Below are positions 39,210 through 53,729 of a stretch of DNA of 64,000 nucleotides, one piece after another. A program made the position numbers and the translations under genes. The first letter of the stretch is position 1. Each line of letters starts with the position of its first letter. The notes beneath the pieces are model-generated. The model made no database searches. It worked only from the letters and a program-made list of their open reading frames with translations, and was not told the DNA's origin. Source of the DNA: Nostoc cf. commune SO-36 (GTDB lineage: Bacteria > Cyanobacteriota > Cyanobacteriia > Cyanobacteriales > Nostocaceae); assembly GCF_023734775.1 (NCBI RefSeq), contig NZ_AP025732.1, positions 3,416,501-3,480,500 of the forward strand, written 5' to 3'.

Positions 39210-40883
39210 CTATTTGCTAAAGCTGTAAATTTGCTGCGTCTCCAAGCGATCGCTAATCGATGAAGGCAGTGTACCATCTGCGAATGTCTGCCGATCTAGT
39301 TGGACTTGTAAATTACTCAAAGGATCGCAACCAGAAGAAATCAGAAATTCTAGTTTCTGGATATATGGTAAAGTTGCGAGTTCATCCAGAATTTTAAAGA
39401 TTGCTTGTATATAAGGATGACCACTTTGCTGATACCAATCACAGCTAGCAACTTTTGCCTGATCAAAACCCAAGTGTACTGTTAAAGATGGCTCGTCAAA
39501 TATAGCGATCGCTAAGGGACGCGCTTCTTCTTGCAACAATAAATCATTACTTCTGGCTAAGTGTCGCAATTTTTCTAAGCGTTCATAACGTTCCGTCACA
39601 GCTTCCGGGTCATCTTGCCAATGGATTGCTACTGTCACCAGATAAGTCTGTAACAGCATGTGACCCAGCTTTTTCGCCTTTGTCGCTAAGTAATAAGAAT
39701 TGTAGTCGGTTGCTTCAATTAACAATGGCACGCGATCAACTACTTCCAAGCCGTAACCTTTAACTCCAGCAATTTTCCGGGGATTATTGGTAATCAAACG
39801 TATCTTTTTGATGCCCAAATCCATCAGCATTTGTGCGCCCATCCCGTAGTCTCGCAAGTCAGCCGGAAATCCCAAACGCTCATTTGCTTCAACTGTATCC
39901 AGTCCCATATCCTGCAACGAGTAGGCTTTTAGCTTGTTAATCAAGCCGATGCCCCGCCCTTCTTGACGCAGGTATACAACTACACCTTGACCAGCAGCCT
40001 CTATCATCTTCAATGCAGCTTCTAACTGCATCCGACAATCGCAGCGCAAAGAACCCAAAGCGTCACCAGTTAAGCATTCTGAGTGCATCCGCACCATGAC
40101 TGGCTCATCTTTGAAGTTATCTGGATCTCCTTTGACAATTGCAACGTGTTCTGTATTATCCAGAGTATGGCGGTAGGCGTAAATTTCAAACTGACCGAAT
40201 TCACTAGGCAGTTTGGTAACAACTTCTCGATACACTAGGCGATCGTGCTGTAAGCGATAGCTAATTAAATCCGCAATACTAATAATTTTTAAATTGTGAC
40301 GTTTCGCATATTCAATTAACTGCTGCAACCGCGCCATTGAACCATCGGAGTTTTGAATTTCACAAATTACCCCTGCTGGATATAGCCCTGCGAGTCTAGC
40401 TAAATCCACAGCCGCTTCTGTATGTCCTGCGCGTTTGAGTACACCTCCAGCCTTAGCCCGAATAGGAAAAATATGACCAGGACGACGTAAATCGGTAGGT
40501 TTTGTGGCTGGGTTGAGAGTAACCTGAATAGTGCGGGCGCGGTCTTCTGCGGAGATGCCTGTGGTGACACCCAATTCTGGCCCAGCATCAATACTGACAG
40601 TAAAGGCAGTTTGGTTAGTATCTGTAATGTTGCTTACCATCAAGGGTAAGTCTAGCTCGTCTAGGCGATCGCCTGTCATTGCCAAACAAATCAGTCCTCT
40701 AGCTTCCACCGCCATGAAATTAATCGTGTCGGGCGTGGCAAATTGGGCAGCACAAATTAAGTCGCCTTCATTTTCTCTATTTTCATCATCTACCACTACA
40801 ATGACGCGACCAGATTTTAGGTCTGCTAAAGCGGCATCAATCGAATCAAATTTAAAAGCTTGGGTAGTATTAGGCTGTGACAC
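39210..40883 (-). CDS. ribBA: Bifunctional DHBP synthase / GTP cyclohydrolase II
   Basis: Two enzymes of riboflavin synthesis in one chain. RibB domain: [24 protein letters not shown] and [14 protein letters not shown]. RibA domain: [17 protein letters not shown] (zinc Cys), [12 protein letters not shown] and [15 protein letters not shown] further C-terminal extension of about 125 aa (EERY-rich, then [19 protein letters not shown]) is beyond the core RibBA. The open frame begins at TTG 40922, but homologous proteins begin at SQPNTTQ, so GTG 40883 (557 aa) is preferred. Confidence 0.93.
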   Translation of the reverse strand: MSQPNTTQAFKFDSIDAALADLKSGRVIVVVDDENRENEGDLICAAQFATPDTINFMAVEARGLICLAMTGDRLDELDLPLMVSNITDTNQTAFTVSIDAGPELGVTTGISAEDRARTIQVTLNPATKPTDLRRPGHIFPIRAKAGGVLKRAGHTEAAVDLARLAGLYPAGVICEIQNSDGSMARLQQLIEYAKRHNLKIISIADLISYRLQHDRLVYREVVTKLPSEFGQFEIYAYRHTLDNTEHVAIVKGDPDNFKDEPVMVRMHSECLTGDALGSLRCDCRMQLEAALKMIEAAGQGVVVYLRQEGRGIGLINKLKAYSLQDMGLDTVEANERLGFPADLRDYGMGAQMLMDLGIKKIRLITNNPRKIAGVKGYGLEVVDRVPLLIEATDYNSYYLATKAKKLGHMLLQTYLVTVAIHWQDDPEAVTERYERLEKLRHLARSNDLLLQEEARPLAIAIFDEPSLTVHLGFDQAKVASCDWYQQSGHPYIQAIFKILDELATLPYIQKLEFLISSGCDPLSNLQVQLDRQTFADGTLPSSISDRLETQQIYSFSK

Positions 40884-41176
40884 AGAAAGATTTCCAGCTA
40901 CCAACGTAAATTTTTTTAACAATTTCTTCTTTTTGATTGTAGCTCCTTTATAAGGCAGAGAAGTAGACTAGCAATGATTTGATAAAGTGGCAAAAATTTT
41001 TGCCATCATAAAGTGCAGCGACAGTATAAAGATAAGGGGTATGAGGGAGATGAAGAATTTACTTCCCCGACTTCCCCATCTCCCGTTTGGGGCGTTTTGT
41101 ACGCTGTGCGTCTAGTCGCTGATATTGTTGATAGCTGAGAACGAATTAACTATTCATGGGATAAGGATTTTAGATC

Positions 41177-42235
41177 ATGGGCAAATTTAGACGCGTACCC
41201 GTTGGGATTGTTGGCGCGTCGGGCTATGGCGGAGTACAGTTAGTACGACTACTGATGGATCATCCAGAAGTTGAACTGGTTTATCTAGGAGGTGAAAGCA
41301 GTATTGGGAAATCCTTCGGTGATCTCTACCCGCATTTGGCTCATGCAACTAACCTGTTAATAGAAGCAGTAGAACCAGAAATAATTGCTCACCGTTGTGA
41401 AGTAGTTTTTCTGTCTTTACCAAATGGTCTGGCTTGCCAAATTGCGCCTAAACTATTAGAAAAAGAATGTAAAGTAATAGACTTGAGTGCAGACTATCGA
41501 TTCAGTAATTTGACAACTTATACAAATTGGTATGGCATTGAGAGAAGCGATCGCACCATTGCAGCTACAGCAGTTTATGGATTACCAGAACTTTATCGCG
41601 ATCGCATTGCCGAAGCTCAACTCATTGGCTGTCCTGGTTCCTATCCTACTGCTAGTCTTCTTGCACTTTCGCCACTTTTAAAGCAAGGTTTAATCGTGCC
41701 AGAAACAGCTATTATCGATGCCAAGTCTGGTACATCTAGCAGTGGTCGGCAACCTCAAACCAACTTATTATTAGCTGAAGCAGACAACTCCATAGCAGCT
41801 TTCAATGTTGGTCGTCACCGTCATACCCCAGAAATTGAACAAATTTGCAGTGACTTAACTGGTCACGAATTGATGATCCAATTTACACCACATCTTGTCC
41901 CAATGGTACGCGGGATTTTGGCAACAGTATATGCAACAATGAACGATCCCGGTCTAGTGCGAGATGATTTAATCACTATTTTCTCAGCCTTCTACCGCAA
42001 CTCTCCTTGGGTAAACGTCTGCGGTAGCGGCATTTACCCCCAAACCAAATGGGCTAACGGCAGCAATCTTTGTTATATCGGTATAGAAGTTGATCCGCGT
42101 ACAGGTCGCGTGATTGTCATGTCGGCAATTGACAATCTCATTAAAGGACAGACGGGGCAAGCAATTCAGTGTATGAACTTAATGATGGGCTGGGATGAAA
42201 CCTTAGGGTTGCCCAAATTGGGGTTTTATCCTTAA
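41177..42235 (+). CDS. argC: N-acetyl-gamma-glutamyl-phosphate reductase
   Basis: 352 aa; third step of arginine synthesis, NADPH-dependent reduction. N-terminal [14 protein letters not shown] nucleotide site, catalytic Cys about 152 in [11 protein letters not shown] and HRHTPEIEQ. Divergent from ribBA. The 3' gap to eno is filled with GGGGACAGG and CTATTCC repeats. Confidence 0.96.
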   Translation: MGKFRRVPVGIVGASGYGGVQLVRLLMDHPEVELVYLGGESSIGKSFGDLYPHLAHATNLLIEAVEPEIIAHRCEVVFLSLPNGLACQIAPKLLEKECKVIDLSADYRFSNLTTYTNWYGIERSDRTIAATAVYGLPELYRDRIAEAQLIGCPGSYPTASLLALSPLLKQGLIVPETAIIDAKSGTSSSGRQPQTNLLLAEADNSIAAFNVGRHRHTPEIEQICSDLTGHELMIQFTPHLVPMVRGILATVYATMNDPGLVRDDLITIFSAFYRNSPWVNVCGSGIYPQTKWANGSNLCYIGIEVDPRTGRVIVMSAIDNLIKGQTGQAIQCMNLMMGWDETLGLPKLGFYP

Positions 42236-42286
42236 TTAGGGGACAGGAGAAAGGGGAAAGGGGAAAGGGGACAGGGGACAGGAAAA

Positions 42287-42335
42287 CTATTCCCTATTCC
42301 CTATTCCCTATTCCCTATTCCCTATTCCCTATTCC
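42287..42335. repeat. Heptamer STRR, CTATTCC x7
   Basis: Seven perfect CTATTCC copies end immediately before the enolase stop codon (minus-strand TAG at 42338-42336). Longest perfect heptamer array in the window, in the convergent argC-eno gap. Confidence 0.9.
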
Positions 42336-43700
<1,365 letters not shown>

Positions 43701-43895
43701 TTAAGAGACTTTATTGGCTGAGATTAAAGAAGATTTCCATTATAGGTATAGGGATCAATGCCAAGAAGGGGTAATTGTTTATCCTGCCCTTTACCTTTAA
43801 ATTCTTTCTGTAATGGCATTTCTACCTTCAGACTTTGAGCTAGGTAAAATAGTGGCAGAGAATAACACTAAATCAATTACAGAGAAAAGGTCAAT

Positions 43896-44330
43896 ATGCG
43901 ATTACTACATACAATGCTGCGCGTGGGCAACATGGAAGAGTCCTTAAAGTTCTACTGTGAAATTCTCGGAATGAAATTACTGCGCCGAAAAGATTATCCA
44001 GGGGGAGAATTCACCCTGGCTTTTGTTGGCTATGGTGACGAAAGCGACACCTCAGTGATAGAGCTAACCTACAATTGGGGAGTAGAAAAGTACGAATTGG
44101 GTAATGCTTATGGTCACATTGCCCTTGGCGTTGATGATATTTACGCTACGTGTGAAGAAATCCACAATCAAGGTGGTAAAGTTGTGCGCGAACCAGGCCC
44201 GATGAAACATGGTTCGACAGTAATTGCTTTTGTCGAAGATCCAGATGGGTATAAAATTGAACTGATTCAATTGGGAACTCAAGGGTCAACAGTTAAACAG
44301 GAATCACAAGAGCAACTGGTGAGTCAGTAA
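43896..44330 (+). CDS. gloA: Lactoylglutathione lyase (glyoxalase I)
   Basis: 144 aa VOC-fold metalloenzyme that detoxifies methylglyoxal as its glutathione adduct. Metal ligands are His5 (LLHTMLRV), Glu in VIELTYNWG, His in [11 protein letters not shown] and Glu in [33 protein letters not shown] is split over the dimer-swapped domain. It is monocistronic; the last about 15 residues are a variable tail. Confidence 0.95.
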   Translation: MRLLHTMLRVGNMEESLKFYCEILGMKLLRRKDYPGGEFTLAFVGYGDESDTSVIELTYNWGVEKYELGNAYGHIALGVDDIYATCEEIHNQGGKVVREPGPMKHGSTVIAFVEDPDGYKIELIQLGTQGSTVKQESQEQLVSQ

Positions 44331-44965
44331 TTCTTATAATCAAGAATAGTAGGTGATGGATTTGAGCTTCAGTAGCGTTGAGTCACCATTCGCCCAAGGG
44401 AGAAGTTAAGAGTAACGGTTTCCGTCGCTTCTATTGGTCACTGAGTACGCGGTAAAACTTTATCGAAAACAATAAAGCTGTGGGAAAATCCACACCGATG
44501 TCTTGAAAAGCTGAACCAGATGAGGGAAGATTGATTATTTCCGTACACAGGTATGTAGCGCTCCTGTTAGAACGCGCGAGACTTTTCGCTTTTTACCTTA
44601 CCTTTTTAGGCGGGTTAAGGGATCTTCTCTGCGTAAATCCTATTAATATTAGGCCCATACTATCTGTTGATGAGGAACACTAACAGCGACGCCAAATAGC
44701 CCGTCGTAGATATCCTTCTAATAGCACCGTTTGGAAAAGTCCGTTCAGAACAGTGTTTTCGTTTTAAATTAGAAAATAGGTAATGGATAAAACTATCGCC
44801 AATTACCAATCCAAAATTGCCTCTGGAGATACACGCGGACGCTGAGAATGTTTGGATAATTAGGGGCTAGGGAAGAGTTTTCCAATACCCAGTCCCCAAT
44901 TTCCAATCCCCAACACGCAATTCCCAATCCCTAAACTAAAAATCAAAATTCCAAAATTATTAAAG
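44331..44965. other. gloA-clpB gap, no gene seen
   Basis: 635 bp without a supportable ORF. It includes a short TGTGG/CCACA hairpin near 44480 and CCAATCCC-type repeats near 44885-44935. It probably contains the clpB promoter, but I find no clear CIRCE inverted repeat. Confidence 0.45.
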
Positions 44966-47608
44966 ATGCAACCTACAGATCCAAATAAATTTACTGATAA
45001 AGCCTGGGAAGCGATTGTTAAATCTCAGGATATAGTCCGTGCTTATCAACAACAGCAACTAGATGTTGAACATTTAATTATTGCCCTGTTAGAAGAACCC
45101 ACTAGTCTAGCCATACGTATCCTGGCTCGATCTGAGGTCGATCCAATCCGCTTCCAACAGCAGCTAGAAGCCTTCACCCAACGTCAGCCGAAAGTTGGTA
45201 AAAGCGATCAACTCTACCTTAGCCGGAGTTTAGATGTTTTACTAGACCGAGCCGAGGAAGCTAAAGCCAGGATGAAAGACTCCTACATTTCCGTGGAACA
45301 CATACTCTTGGCCTTAGCTGAAGACGATCGCGTTGGCCGAAAGATACTCAAAGGCTTTGGTGCGGATGCAGCTAAACTAGAAGCTGCTATCAAAATCATT
45401 CGCGGTAGCCAAAAGGTGACAGATCAAACGCCAGAATCGCGTTATGAAGCCTTACAAAAATTTGGCAGAGATTTGACAGAACAGGCAAAATCTGGAAAAC
45501 TCGACCCGGTGATTGGGCGGGATGATGAAATTCGGCGGGTAATTCAAGTCTTGTCTCGTCGTAGCAAAAATAACCCCGTATTGATTGGTGAACCTGGGGT
45601 AGGTAAAACTGCGATCGCCGAAGCTTTGGCACAACGGATGGTAAACGGTGATGTTCCCGAATCTCTGAAAAACCGCAAACTCATTTCTTTAGATATGGGT
45701 AGTTTGATTGCTGGGGCAAAATTACGAGGAGAATTTGAAGAACGCCTGAAAGCAGTCCTCAAGGAAGTTACAGAATCTAACGGTGACATCGTATTGTTTA
45801 TTGACGAATTGCATACCGTAGTTGGTGCAGGTTCCACCCAACAAGGGGCAATGGATGCCGGAAATCTGCTCAAACCAATGCTGGCGCGGGGAGAACTGCG
45901 TTGTATTGGCGCTACTACCCTCGACGAGTTCCGCAAACATATTGAGAAAGACGCTGCCCTAGAACGCCGCTTTCAGCAAGTATTTGTCGATCAGCCAACT
46001 GTGGAAAATACTATTTCCATTCTGCGGGGATTGAAAGAACGTTATGAAGTTCATCACAACGTTAAAATTTCTGATTCAGCTTTGGTAGCAGCAGCAACCC
46101 TCTCAGCACGTTATATTAGCGATCGCTTCTTACCAGATAAAGCCATTGATTTGGTGGATGAAGCAGCAGCACAGTTGAAAATGGAAATTACCTCCAAACC
46201 AGCCGAATTGGAAACCATTGATCGCCGCCTCATGCAGTTAGAAATGGAAAAGCTGTCATTAGCTGGCGAAGAAAAGGGTATTCCGCAAACGAGAGAACGT
46301 TTGGAGCGAATTGAGCAAGAAATTGCCGATTTAACAGAAAAACAGCAAATATTTAATGAGCAATGGCAAGGTGAAAAGCAGATATTGGAGGCGATAAGCG
46401 CCTTAAAGAAAGAAGAAGATGCGCTGCGAGTGCAAATTGAACAGGCGGAACGCGCTTATGATTTAAATAAAGCTGCTCAACTGAAGTATGGCAAATTGGA
46501 GGGAGTGCAGCACGAGCGCGAAGCCAAAGAAGCGAGTCTTTTAGAAATTCAGAACCAAGGTTCTACCTTGCTGCGAGAGCAAGTCACTGAAGCCGATATT
46601 GCCGAAATAGTTGCCAAATGGACAGGAGTTCCCGTAAATCGCCTGTTGGAATCAGAACGACAAAAGTTGCTGCAACTAGAAAGTCATTTGCATCAACGAG
46701 TCATTGGGCAAGAAGAGGCTGTAGAAGCAGTAGCCGCCGCAATTCGCCGCGCCCGTGCGGGGATGAAAGATCCCTCTCGTCCCATTGGTTCATTTTTGTT
46801 CATGGGCCCTACAGGCGTGGGTAAAACCGAACTTGCCCGTGCTTTAGCTCAGTTTCTCTTTGATTCTGATGATGCATTGGTGCGCTTAGATATGTCTGAG
46901 TATATGGAAAAACACTCAGTTTCTCGGTTAGTGGGAGCGCCTCCAGGATACGTAGGCTATGAAGAAGGCGGTCAACTTTCCGAGGCGGTTCGCCGCCGTC
47001 CTTACTCAGTGGTGCTGTTGGATGAAGTGGAAAAGGCGCACCCCGATGTATTCAATATTTTATTGCAGGTTTTAGATGATGGGAGAATTACTGACTCTCA
47101 GGGAAGAACGGTAGATTTTCGCAACAGCGTTATTGTTATGACCAGTAACATTGGTAGCGAACATATTTTGGATGTATCTGGTGATGATTCCCAATATGAA
47201 ACTATGCGGAAACGGGTAATGGAAGGTTTGCGATCGCATTTCCGCCCGGAATTTCTCAACCGCGTCGATGATATTATTCTTTTCCATACTCTCAATCGCA
47301 CCGAAATGCGGCAGATCATCCGCATTCAACTCAAGCGGGTAGAAAACCTCCTCCGCGAGCAAAAAATCTTCTTTGAAATATCCCAATCTGCTTGCGATCA
47401 CCTTGTCGAATCAGGCTATGACCCAGTTTACGGTGCGCGTCCACTCAAACGGGCAATTCAACGAGAAGTAGAAAACCCTCTCGCCACCAAGTTATTGGAA
47501 AATACTTTTATCTCTGGAGACACGATTATCATTGACAAAAATGAAAATGGTCTGTCTTTTAACAAAAAAGCGCTAGTGAAGGTGTCAGTTCCACAGATTG
47601 CTACATAG
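44966..47608 (+). CDS. clpB: ATP-dependent chaperone ClpB
   Basis: 880 aa disaggregase that works with DnaK. Two Clp-N repeats (1-150), NBD1 with Walker A GEPGVGKT (about 209) and Walker [10 protein letters not shown], a coiled-coil middle domain (about 400-540), and NBD2 with GPTGVGKT (about 615), [20 protein letters not shown] and the C-terminal sensor [10 protein letters not shown]. Full length, intact frame. No IGL/F loop for ClpP is visible, and the M-domain marks it as ClpB rather than ClpC. Confidence 0.96.
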   Translation: MQPTDPNKFTDKAWEAIVKSQDIVRAYQQQQLDVEHLIIALLEEPTSLAIRILARSEVDPIRFQQQLEAFTQRQPKVGKSDQLYLSRSLDVLLDRAEEAKARMKDSYISVEHILLALAEDDRVGRKILKGFGADAAKLEAAIKIIRGSQKVTDQTPESRYEALQKFGRDLTEQAKSGKLDPVIGRDDEIRRVIQVLSRRSKNNPVLIGEPGVGKTAIAEALAQRMVNGDVPESLKNRKLISLDMGSLIAGAKLRGEFEERLKAVLKEVTESNGDIVLFIDELHTVVGAGSTQQGAMDAGNLLKPMLARGELRCIGATTLDEFRKHIEKDAALERRFQQVFVDQPTVENTISILRGLKERYEVHHNVKISDSALVAAATLSARYISDRFLPDKAIDLVDEAAAQLKMEITSKPAELETIDRRLMQLEMEKLSLAGEEKGIPQTRERLERIEQEIADLTEKQQIFNEQWQGEKQILEAISALKKEEDALRVQIEQAERAYDLNKAAQLKYGKLEGVQHEREAKEASLLEIQNQGSTLLREQVTEADIAEIVAKWTGVPVNRLLESERQKLLQLESHLHQRVIGQEEAVEAVAAAIRRARAGMKDPSRPIGSFLFMGPTGVGKTELARALAQFLFDSDDALVRLDMSEYMEKHSVSRLVGAPPGYVGYEEGGQLSEAVRRRPYSVVLLDEVEKAHPDVFNILLQVLDDGRITDSQGRTVDFRNSVIVMTSNIGSEHILDVSGDDSQYETMRKRVMEGLRSHFRPEFLNRVDDIILFHTLNRTEMRQIIRIQLKRVENLLREQKIFFEISQSACDHLVESGYDPVYGARPLKRAIQREVENPLATKLLENTFISGDTIIIDKNENGLSFNKKALVKVSVPQIAT

Positions 47609-47869
47609 TATCTGCTGACTTCGATGAGAGAAAGCTGTGCTGACTACGTGTAGTATCTATACACGCATTGGCGTAGCGTCTCGTAGAAAAGGACACGAAG
47701 AGAGAATTTAAAAGAGTTTAGCGCCAATACAGTTCAGTTAAACATTTCTTCCTTCTCTAACGAGACGCTGCGCGAATGCGCCCTTTGCGGTTCGTTAAAA
47801 AAATGGAATTTAATAACGAGTTAAGCCTTAGAAGTTGTTTGAAAAGTGTTTCGCTGTGACTCTAGGCAC

Positions 47870-48118
47870 TTTTAGATCCCCCTAAATCCCCCTTAAAAAG
47901 GGGGACTTTGACTCCGGTTCCCCCTTTTTTAAGGGCAGGGTGGTTTCATACAACGAGAGAAAAACTCAAACTGGGTTTCAAAGCCTCTCTCCGTTTCGGG
48001 GAGAGGTTTGGAGAGGGGTCAAAATTTATGGTTCTAAACGAAAAATAAAGACTTCCATATTTTTCTTTTTTCGTATAAAACCACCCTACCTTTTTAAGGG
48101 GTTAGGGGGGATCTAAAA
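47870..48118. mobile_element. Nested inverted-repeat elements
   Basis: Outer inverted ends TTTTAGATCCCCCTAA (47870-47885) and TTAGGGGGGATCTAAAA (48102-48118) enclose a CCCCCTT...AAGGGGG region. An inner element with ends AGGGTGGTTTCATAC (47937-47951) and GTATAAAACCACCCT (about 48073-48087) interrupts it. TTTTTAAGGG lies just outside both inner ends, consistent with a 10-bp target duplication. No coding capacity. Confidence 0.55.
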
Positions 48119-48265
48119 ACTTTTGCTACCAACAACAGGACTTTTGAAACATTAACTAAACCATACTGGAGTATAAATGAGGTAGCTAAGGGTTTAGGTT
48201 TCTGATTACTGAATCAATTCTCTACTGAATAATTAGTAACTAACAAAAGCAATATGAACAAGATG

Positions 48266-48297
48266 ATTCCCGGCTTCACTAAGAAGTCGGGAATTTT
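48266..48297 (+). terminator. Stem-loop with T tract
   Basis: ATTCCCGGCTTC-ACTAA-GAAGTCGGGAAT followed by TTT forms a strong 12-bp stem (one GT-type mismatch) with a 5-nt loop. It is about 660 bp beyond clpB, so it may end a clpB readthrough transcript; CCCGACTTC palindromes are also common Nostoc repeats. Confidence 0.5.
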
Positions 48298-48698
48298 ATC
48301 TGAGGATCTGATTATTTTGCATCAAGATGATATCTTTCTTTAACAAATGGGTATCATAAGCCTACTCTGCTAATAACATCTTTATATATTTTCCCTCAAC
48401 TAAAATACATTTACGCAATTCTACTGTGAGCTTAGGCTCTGATTATTTCTCAAACTTGAATTAAATAATTCTCCAAAAATCAGTATTTCCCGGATAAAAT
48501 GAACGATTCATAAATGATATAACTTTAAAATAAATTGTCTTTTATTGCGGCTACTCTATTTGGGATTTAGTAAAACCAGATGTACTAGCTAGATAAATAT
48601 AACCTCATATTTTTTGCCTCTTAAAACATTTAATAGGCATATATTAAGATGTCGAAAAAATAAAAATTCGCTAAAAATCACTTGGCAGGGAAGCTACC

Positions 48699-51600
48699 AT
48701 GTCTCGAAAACGTCAGCTAATCAAAACAATTCAAAAAAACTTCAAACAAATTCGCAAACAGTTTTTATCTGCAATTAACAAGCAACTCATTTGGCTATTG
48801 CGGACTATTTCTGGTACTCAAAGAAGACGCGGATCGGTTAATTCTGGCTTTATTTTACCAACAGTAGCGATGGTGACTTTGGTCGTCGTTCTGTTAACAA
48901 CTGCACTTTTATTCCGGTCTTTTGAACGTTCTAAAAACGCTAGCAATGTCCGAGTGAATGAGGCTGTGCTTAACGCCGCTACCCCAGCGATTGATCGTGC
49001 TAGAGCAAAAATAGATGCACTACTAAAAGACCCAACACTACCACGAGGAACTCCCTCTGATAGTGCTTTATATGATGCTATTAAAAAAGACAAATATAGG
49101 CTTGGTGATGAAACCCGTCTGAAGTTGGCTTTTGACATTAACGGTGACAACACCATTGACACTAGTAGCACTTTAGAGAGCGATGAAACATTAAAAACAG
49201 CTTGGAAATATGCCGTTGACACAGATAATAACGGCAAAAAAGATACTTTTACTCTTTATGGAATCTACTTTCGTACACCACCTAGAAACAGTGCAGGGCA
49301 GTTTACTCGTGAAAGAAAAGCTCTAGAAGCTAGAACCCCACCGATGGATGGTAGCTCAAACCAGAATTGCGGTAATGCAAGCGGTTTTTCTAGCTTAGTG
49401 GGCAACTCCAGTTGGTATAAGTTAAATAGTGGCAATCTGGGTAAAAGCTTCTTTGTTTATAGCGTTAACGTGCCAATTACTAACTTAGGCAGCCTAAGTG
49501 CAACAGAATACGAACCATACAAAGGTAACAAAAGCGTTGTCGCACTAGAATTTCAGCAAGACCGCACTCGCATTCCCCTTTCAAATAATGCTGTTTGGTT
49601 TGAAAACGATCTAGAAGTCATAGTAGGTAGTACAGCATTGTTGCTGAATGGAAGAATTCATACAAATGCCAACTTACTAGTAGGTGTCATTAACAGTGGC
49701 GGTAATATAACTTTCCGGCAAGTTAGTAGCAAAACATCCTGTTTCTACAATCAAGAAAATGGGCAGATTGATGTTGGCGGAAATGTCGGAAATGGTAGTC
49801 TTGCTCAAAATAATACTGGTACAAGTGTAAACGTTGACCTTTATCAAGGTTATGGCAACGGCATCACCACAGATTATATTAACAACACCAATAAATCTAC
49901 AAACAGAACTGGTGGTGCGGAAATTGGATTCAACGATGCAGCATTCAATAAGCGCATTGCTGCCATGAAGACTACCGCCAGCACTTTATGCACAACGTGT
50001 TATGCCGCAGCTACAACTACCGGTAGTGCCCTCAAAACTGCTGTTAAGGCGAGTGGTTATCCAAACGATGTGATAACTAACGTCGCAGCTAAAGTACTGG
50101 ATAGTGATGATGGAGACACAGCTAAAAATATCCTCTCAGATGAAATAGAAATTTATCTGCGAAATCGTACCCGTCGAGTACCCTTTACAGAAGTATCAGA
50201 TGCTACAGGAGGAGATCAAACAGCTTCATATACCGCTATTACTGCCAGTTTAGAACCTCAACAAACCTGGAGAGAGCCAGTAAACACTAGTAATCAGTTT
50301 ACTGGTGCAACAGGTACTACTTTGACGACTTCTCAGCTAGAGGCGACATATCCAGATTTACAAAAGAAAGAAGGCACTCAGACCAAATTAGGCGATCGCA
50401 TTTTAGTAGGTAACAACTTACCTGCTTTATGGCTAAAAGGCACTGAATACGTTGGCTCAGAAGCTAACCAGTTAATTAGCAGTGGCGCTAGTGCTGTTAA
50501 TTGGACTAGACCAACTGGTTCAGAGGCTCAACAAAGATGGCGTAATACTCAAATACAAGCCGTTACAGACCTGGGCCTATCAGACCGAAATGGTTTTTGG
50601 GAAGAAAATGCCACAGTAAATCCTGTAAACGATTTAGATAGTGTGGGTGGTGTGCGGATTGTTACTGGTGCAGGTATTTATGTAGATGGTTCTAATAGTG
50701 CTATAAACTCTGTCACTGGCCCGTTTTACCCACGAGGTAATAGTGCATTTGGTTCATTTTTAAAAGCTCCTTCTTTAAGTAATACTCCTTCGACAACTGA
50801 TACTACAATTGTCTGGCCTGACACAATGCCAATGTCAACGCCTGGAAATGTTCGCAAAGGCGATCTCCAAATGCGAGCCACGGCTGTTTATCACTACAAA
50901 GTAGACTATGGCGTTGACCAAGAACCGATCGCTTGTGTAAGCAGCTACTACGATCCCTCCACCGCAGATACAGCTAAAAACAAAATTAATCAAAATGGTG
51001 GATATGGTGTAGATACTACCAACGGTCGCTCAAACAATGGCGTTGTTTACAATTACCCGGCAAATGGAAGAACCACATATTTCACAACTCACAAAACTCG
51101 TCTACAACTACAAGCAAACTTGAAATTCCCCAATGGGAATAGGGTTAATAAACCTTTAAAAGATGCTCTAGACAAAATTGGGACTGGTACTACAGTACCT
51201 AGTACTGGCTTGCAGCTAGCTGATTATTCAGCAATTGATACAGCGCTTTGTGCTGTTTCAATTTTGAGTAATCAAAGTGCTTTCGTTACCACTCCTACTA
51301 ACCAACCTGCTCATGGTGCAATCAGAGAAGCATCTTTTCTCGATGCCAGGGAAACCAAGCAGATTAGCGCTTCAAGCACATCAAGCACATACGACTTAGA
51401 TTTAGAACAACGCCAACCCTCAGAAGTTCGGGTAACTGACATTGATTTAGGTTCACTAGCTACTACAGCAATAACGGCAAACGAGTATTTATTGCCTTAT
51501 AGCGGCATTATTTACGCCTCTAGAGATGATGCCTTGCGCGATGCGAGTGAGCCATACACTGAAGGGAATGTAAGTAGTACATCTAACTCAAAGTTACTCA

Positions 51601-53544
51601 GCCCGACTGATTTTAAACTTGACCCCATTCGCCGGCCAAACGGCATCCGCCTGATTAATGGGGGAACTTTAGCAAGAACTAGTACCAATGCTTACAATGC
51701 CAAAGAAAAAGGTTTGATTTTAGTAACAAATTTACCCGTATATATCAAGGGCAACTTCAATTTACACCGCACAAGTACGAGTAGCGCTACAGAAATTGAG
51801 GAATTTACAGTTTCAGCAACTACCGACTTCTATGGTCGCAGTACTCGCGAAGATAGGTTTGCGTGTCGTCCAGGAAGAACAGGTTGTCCTACTACTGGGG
51901 GTGACTTTTGGAGACCAGCAACAATTATTGCTGATTCTATGACCTTATTATCTGGGTCATCGGCAACTGTGGGTTTTAAAGATGGTGTGCGTAGTGAAGG
52001 CGATTATGACCTTAATAACAACACTGGGATTAAAGTTGACAGTAACTTAAACTTTATTACCCCTACCCCCTCCTTAGCTACTTTCAACACTTCTGCTTTA
52101 GATCAAAGAAGACAAGATCGCCTGAAAAATGGCTTTTGGGGAAAATAACTTTGTTACCAGTACCGATTGGTGGCAAACCAGCGGAGATAAGAATTTTCCA
52201 AAAACGAGCTTAGGGTCTTACACAATCAACGGAGTGACACCCATTCAGCGACGAGTTGATACATACCCCATGTACGTCATGGAAATGTGTCCTAAACTGA
52301 CAGTTTCAGAGTGTCAATCTAGTGATTGGGTAGTCGGATTTGATGTGAACGGGGATGGACGTTTTTCTGACCCAATTACATTGTTAGATGACACAGTTGC
52401 ATTTGATGTTAATGGAGACGCAATTGTAGATAGCTTGGATAAAGAGAAAGATATCAAGGCATATCAGTTGGGACAAGCCATAATTGCTGCTTACGGTTCT
52501 AATGTAGCTGGCGCAGACAACATACTGACTAATAACAACACTACTACCGAATTAGATTGGACTACCAAGTTTCCTACATCTACTGATAAAAGTATTAGAG
52601 ATCGACTTGGATCTGGCGATACAGGGGATAAACAAGCTTTGGTTGCCGCAGATCGTCGTTATCCCCGTCGGGTTGCCTTTGCGCGTGACAACGCCAACAA
52701 CCTAGTTCAGGTCAGCAGCAGTCCTGAGATTTATAAGCCTATGGGGGTAAATTGTCCCTTAGATACTACTGGCACTACTTATGCCAATAATGGATGCGCT
52801 TATGCTACCAGTAGCTTAGTGGAAGGCACTCACTACGGCAAAAAGGGAAGCAGCGCTCTCTGGTTTAGAACAACAACTTCTACTAGCAATCCATCTAATA
52901 ATGCAAGTTACGGGAATAGTGAGTCCCTATTCTATTACTCTCCCATTGATGCTAACGCTGATGGTATTCCTGATTTAAATGGTCAGCCGCTCTTAGTCCC
53001 AGTTTTGCAGATTCATGACGCAAACAATACCTCTAGCATCAGGGGTGACGGATCAACACAAACCGAGTTTAGAGATAGATGGATACAACAACCCAATGCT
53101 GACACTATATATAATGCAACGTTTGTATTAGGAAATAGCCCTAGTAGATCAGATGAAACCTCAGCAGGTTTCCAAAACTTTGTAAGATTTTCAGAAAATT
53201 GGAATAATAGAACAGCCAAAATTAGTGGCAGCTTTATTCAATTGAAGCGAAGTAGCTTCGCTACAGGCCCAATTTCACCTATTTTTGCTGCAAAATCATC
53301 AACCAATGCAAGCACTACTGTCAATGACACTACCGCTAATCTCAGCCTTTTTGACTATGCACTAGACACTTATCCAAGCCCTAACGGCTCAGGTCTATTA
53401 CCTTTCTACAACGCACCAACAAATAGAAGTTGGGGGTTTGATGTTGGTCTTTTGTCAGAGCAACCAGACTTGTTTGCCCAAAGGTTTACCTTACCTCCAG
53501 CAGGTCGCCCGAATGAGTACTTTAGAGAAGTTGGGTCGAGATGA
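48699..53544 (+). CDS. hpsA: Hormogonium polysaccharide biosynthesis protein HpsA, one frame break
   Basis: The ATG at 48699 gives a basic N-terminus and one membrane helix (SGFILPTVAMVTLVVVLLTTALLF, split) like the PilX/pilin-type start, then a long Thr/Ser/Asn-rich exported region. The first frame ends at 52148; removing one G from GGGG at 52138-52141 joins it to 52129-53544 (NNFVTSTDWWQTSGD...), total about 1614 aa, the size I recall for HpsA. EF-hand-like DVNGDG motifs occur (FDINGDNTID; FDVNGDGRFSD). It heads hpsA-G, required in Nostoc punctiforme for hormogonium polysaccharide and motility. The break looks like a homopolymer slip. Confidence 0.85.
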
Positions 53545-53729
53545 TACCTGGGTGAAAACATTGCTCTTGTGCTGGTGAAGCTAGTAACCAGACAGGTATC
53601 GCTACAAACAGGAGTGACAGTAACTTATGCAAATGCAGTTTCTAATGAATATCGCCAGGGCTGTCCATCTGCATCAATACCATCTGACTTGCCACCGTCA
53701 TAAATGCTGTAAATATTGGGTAAATTGCG

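Larger units (their letters stand above)
47609..48698. other. Repeat-rich gap upstream of hpsA
   Basis: About 1.1 kb with no gene. It holds a GCCAATACAGTTCAGTTAA repeat (about 47724), the nested element at 47870-48118, a hairpin with T tract at 48266-48297 and, at 48482-48491, GGGAAATACT on the minus strand. The hpsA promoter should lie in the last 400 bp. Confidence 0.5.

Noticed and set aside
44400..44700. tRNA or structured RNA in the gloA-clpB gap
   Set aside because: No cloverleaf, T-loop GGTTCRA sequence or other known RNA motif could be formed by eye.
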